A DNA stretch of 6,429 nt, taken from the NCBI GenBank assembly GCA_023436825.1, contig JAEZHS010000242.1, forward strand, positions 1-6,429, read 5' to 3'. The position numbers were made by a program, and so were the translations under genes. Below the pieces are notes generated by a model, which searched no databases, had not been told where the DNA came from, and worked only from the letters and a program-made list of their open reading frames with translations. This document shows, piece by piece, positions 6,406 through 6,429 of the stretch (the first letter of the stretch is position 1; the number at the start of each line of letters is the position of its first letter). Source of the DNA: Pseudomonadota bacterium. GTDB lineage: Bacteria > Pseudomonadota > Alphaproteobacteria > Reyranellales > Reyranellaceae.

Positions 6406-6422
6406 GGCGAAAAGCTTGCCTC
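6404..6422 (+). terminator. Possible hairpin overlapping the carboxylase stop codon
   Basis: An inverted repeat begins inside the TGA stop: GAGGCGA (6404-6410) pairs with TTGCCTC (6416-6422) through six Watson-Crick pairs and one G-T wobble, with a five-base loop AAAGC. No T-tract follows in the 7 remaining bases, so it is only a candidate transcription terminator or 3' mRNA stabiliser. The next gene is not visible. Confidence 0.35.
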
Positions 6423-6429
6423 CCTGCGC

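Noticed and set aside
1..6429. Search by eye for CRISPR arrays, tRNA genes, insertion sequence ends, long direct repeats and phage or defence genes.
   Set aside because: Nothing of this kind was seen; nearly all bases are covered by ordinary metabolic and transport genes with uniform base composition.

Overview
This is a high-GC window dense with genes, on both strands, from what looks like a proteobacterium. The GC-rich codon third positions, a tripartite tricarboxylate transporter (TTT) permease pair and a one-piece acyl-CoA carboxylase fit an alphaproteobacterium with a large metabolic genome (Rhizobiales or Rhodospirillales/Reyranella-like). That placement is an inference from style and protein families; no rRNA or other phylogenetic marker is present.

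Layout. Positions 1-863 (minus strand) hold a tctB-tctA pair: the small four-to-five-helix TctB subunit, then 3 bases later the start of the large TctA permease, which runs off the left edge. An 86-base divergent spacer separates tctB from a plus-strand pair: a classical short-chain dehydrogenase/reductase (SDR, 950-1753) and, 9 bases after its stop and in the same frame, a DUF4239-type (bestrophin-like) membrane protein starting at TTG (1763-2524). This pair meets a small minus-strand flavodoxin-fold NAD(P)H:FMN reductase-like gene (2566-3024) tail to tail; the 41-base gap holds a possible bidirectional hairpin terminator. Only 30 bases separate the reductase start from the divergent plus-strand start of a 1116-residue single-chain biotin-dependent acyl-CoA carboxylase (3055-6405), which carries biotin carboxylase, biotin carrier and carboxyltransferase parts in one polypeptide.

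How the genes may work together. TctAB would import a carboxylate with a TctC binding protein that is not in the window. The carboxylase would use ATP and bicarbonate to carboxylate an acyl-CoA. The SDR and the flavin reductase are generic redox enzymes of unknown substrate. A shared role in carboxylate or acyl-CoA catabolism is plausible but not shown by the sequence.

I found no RNA genes, CRISPR array, insertion sequence, phage gene or sign of recent transfer. I also saw no clearly undescribed system. The most notable points are the fused carboxylase, its very short divergent promoter region with no well-spaced ribosome-binding site, and the in-frame SDR/DUF4239 junction.
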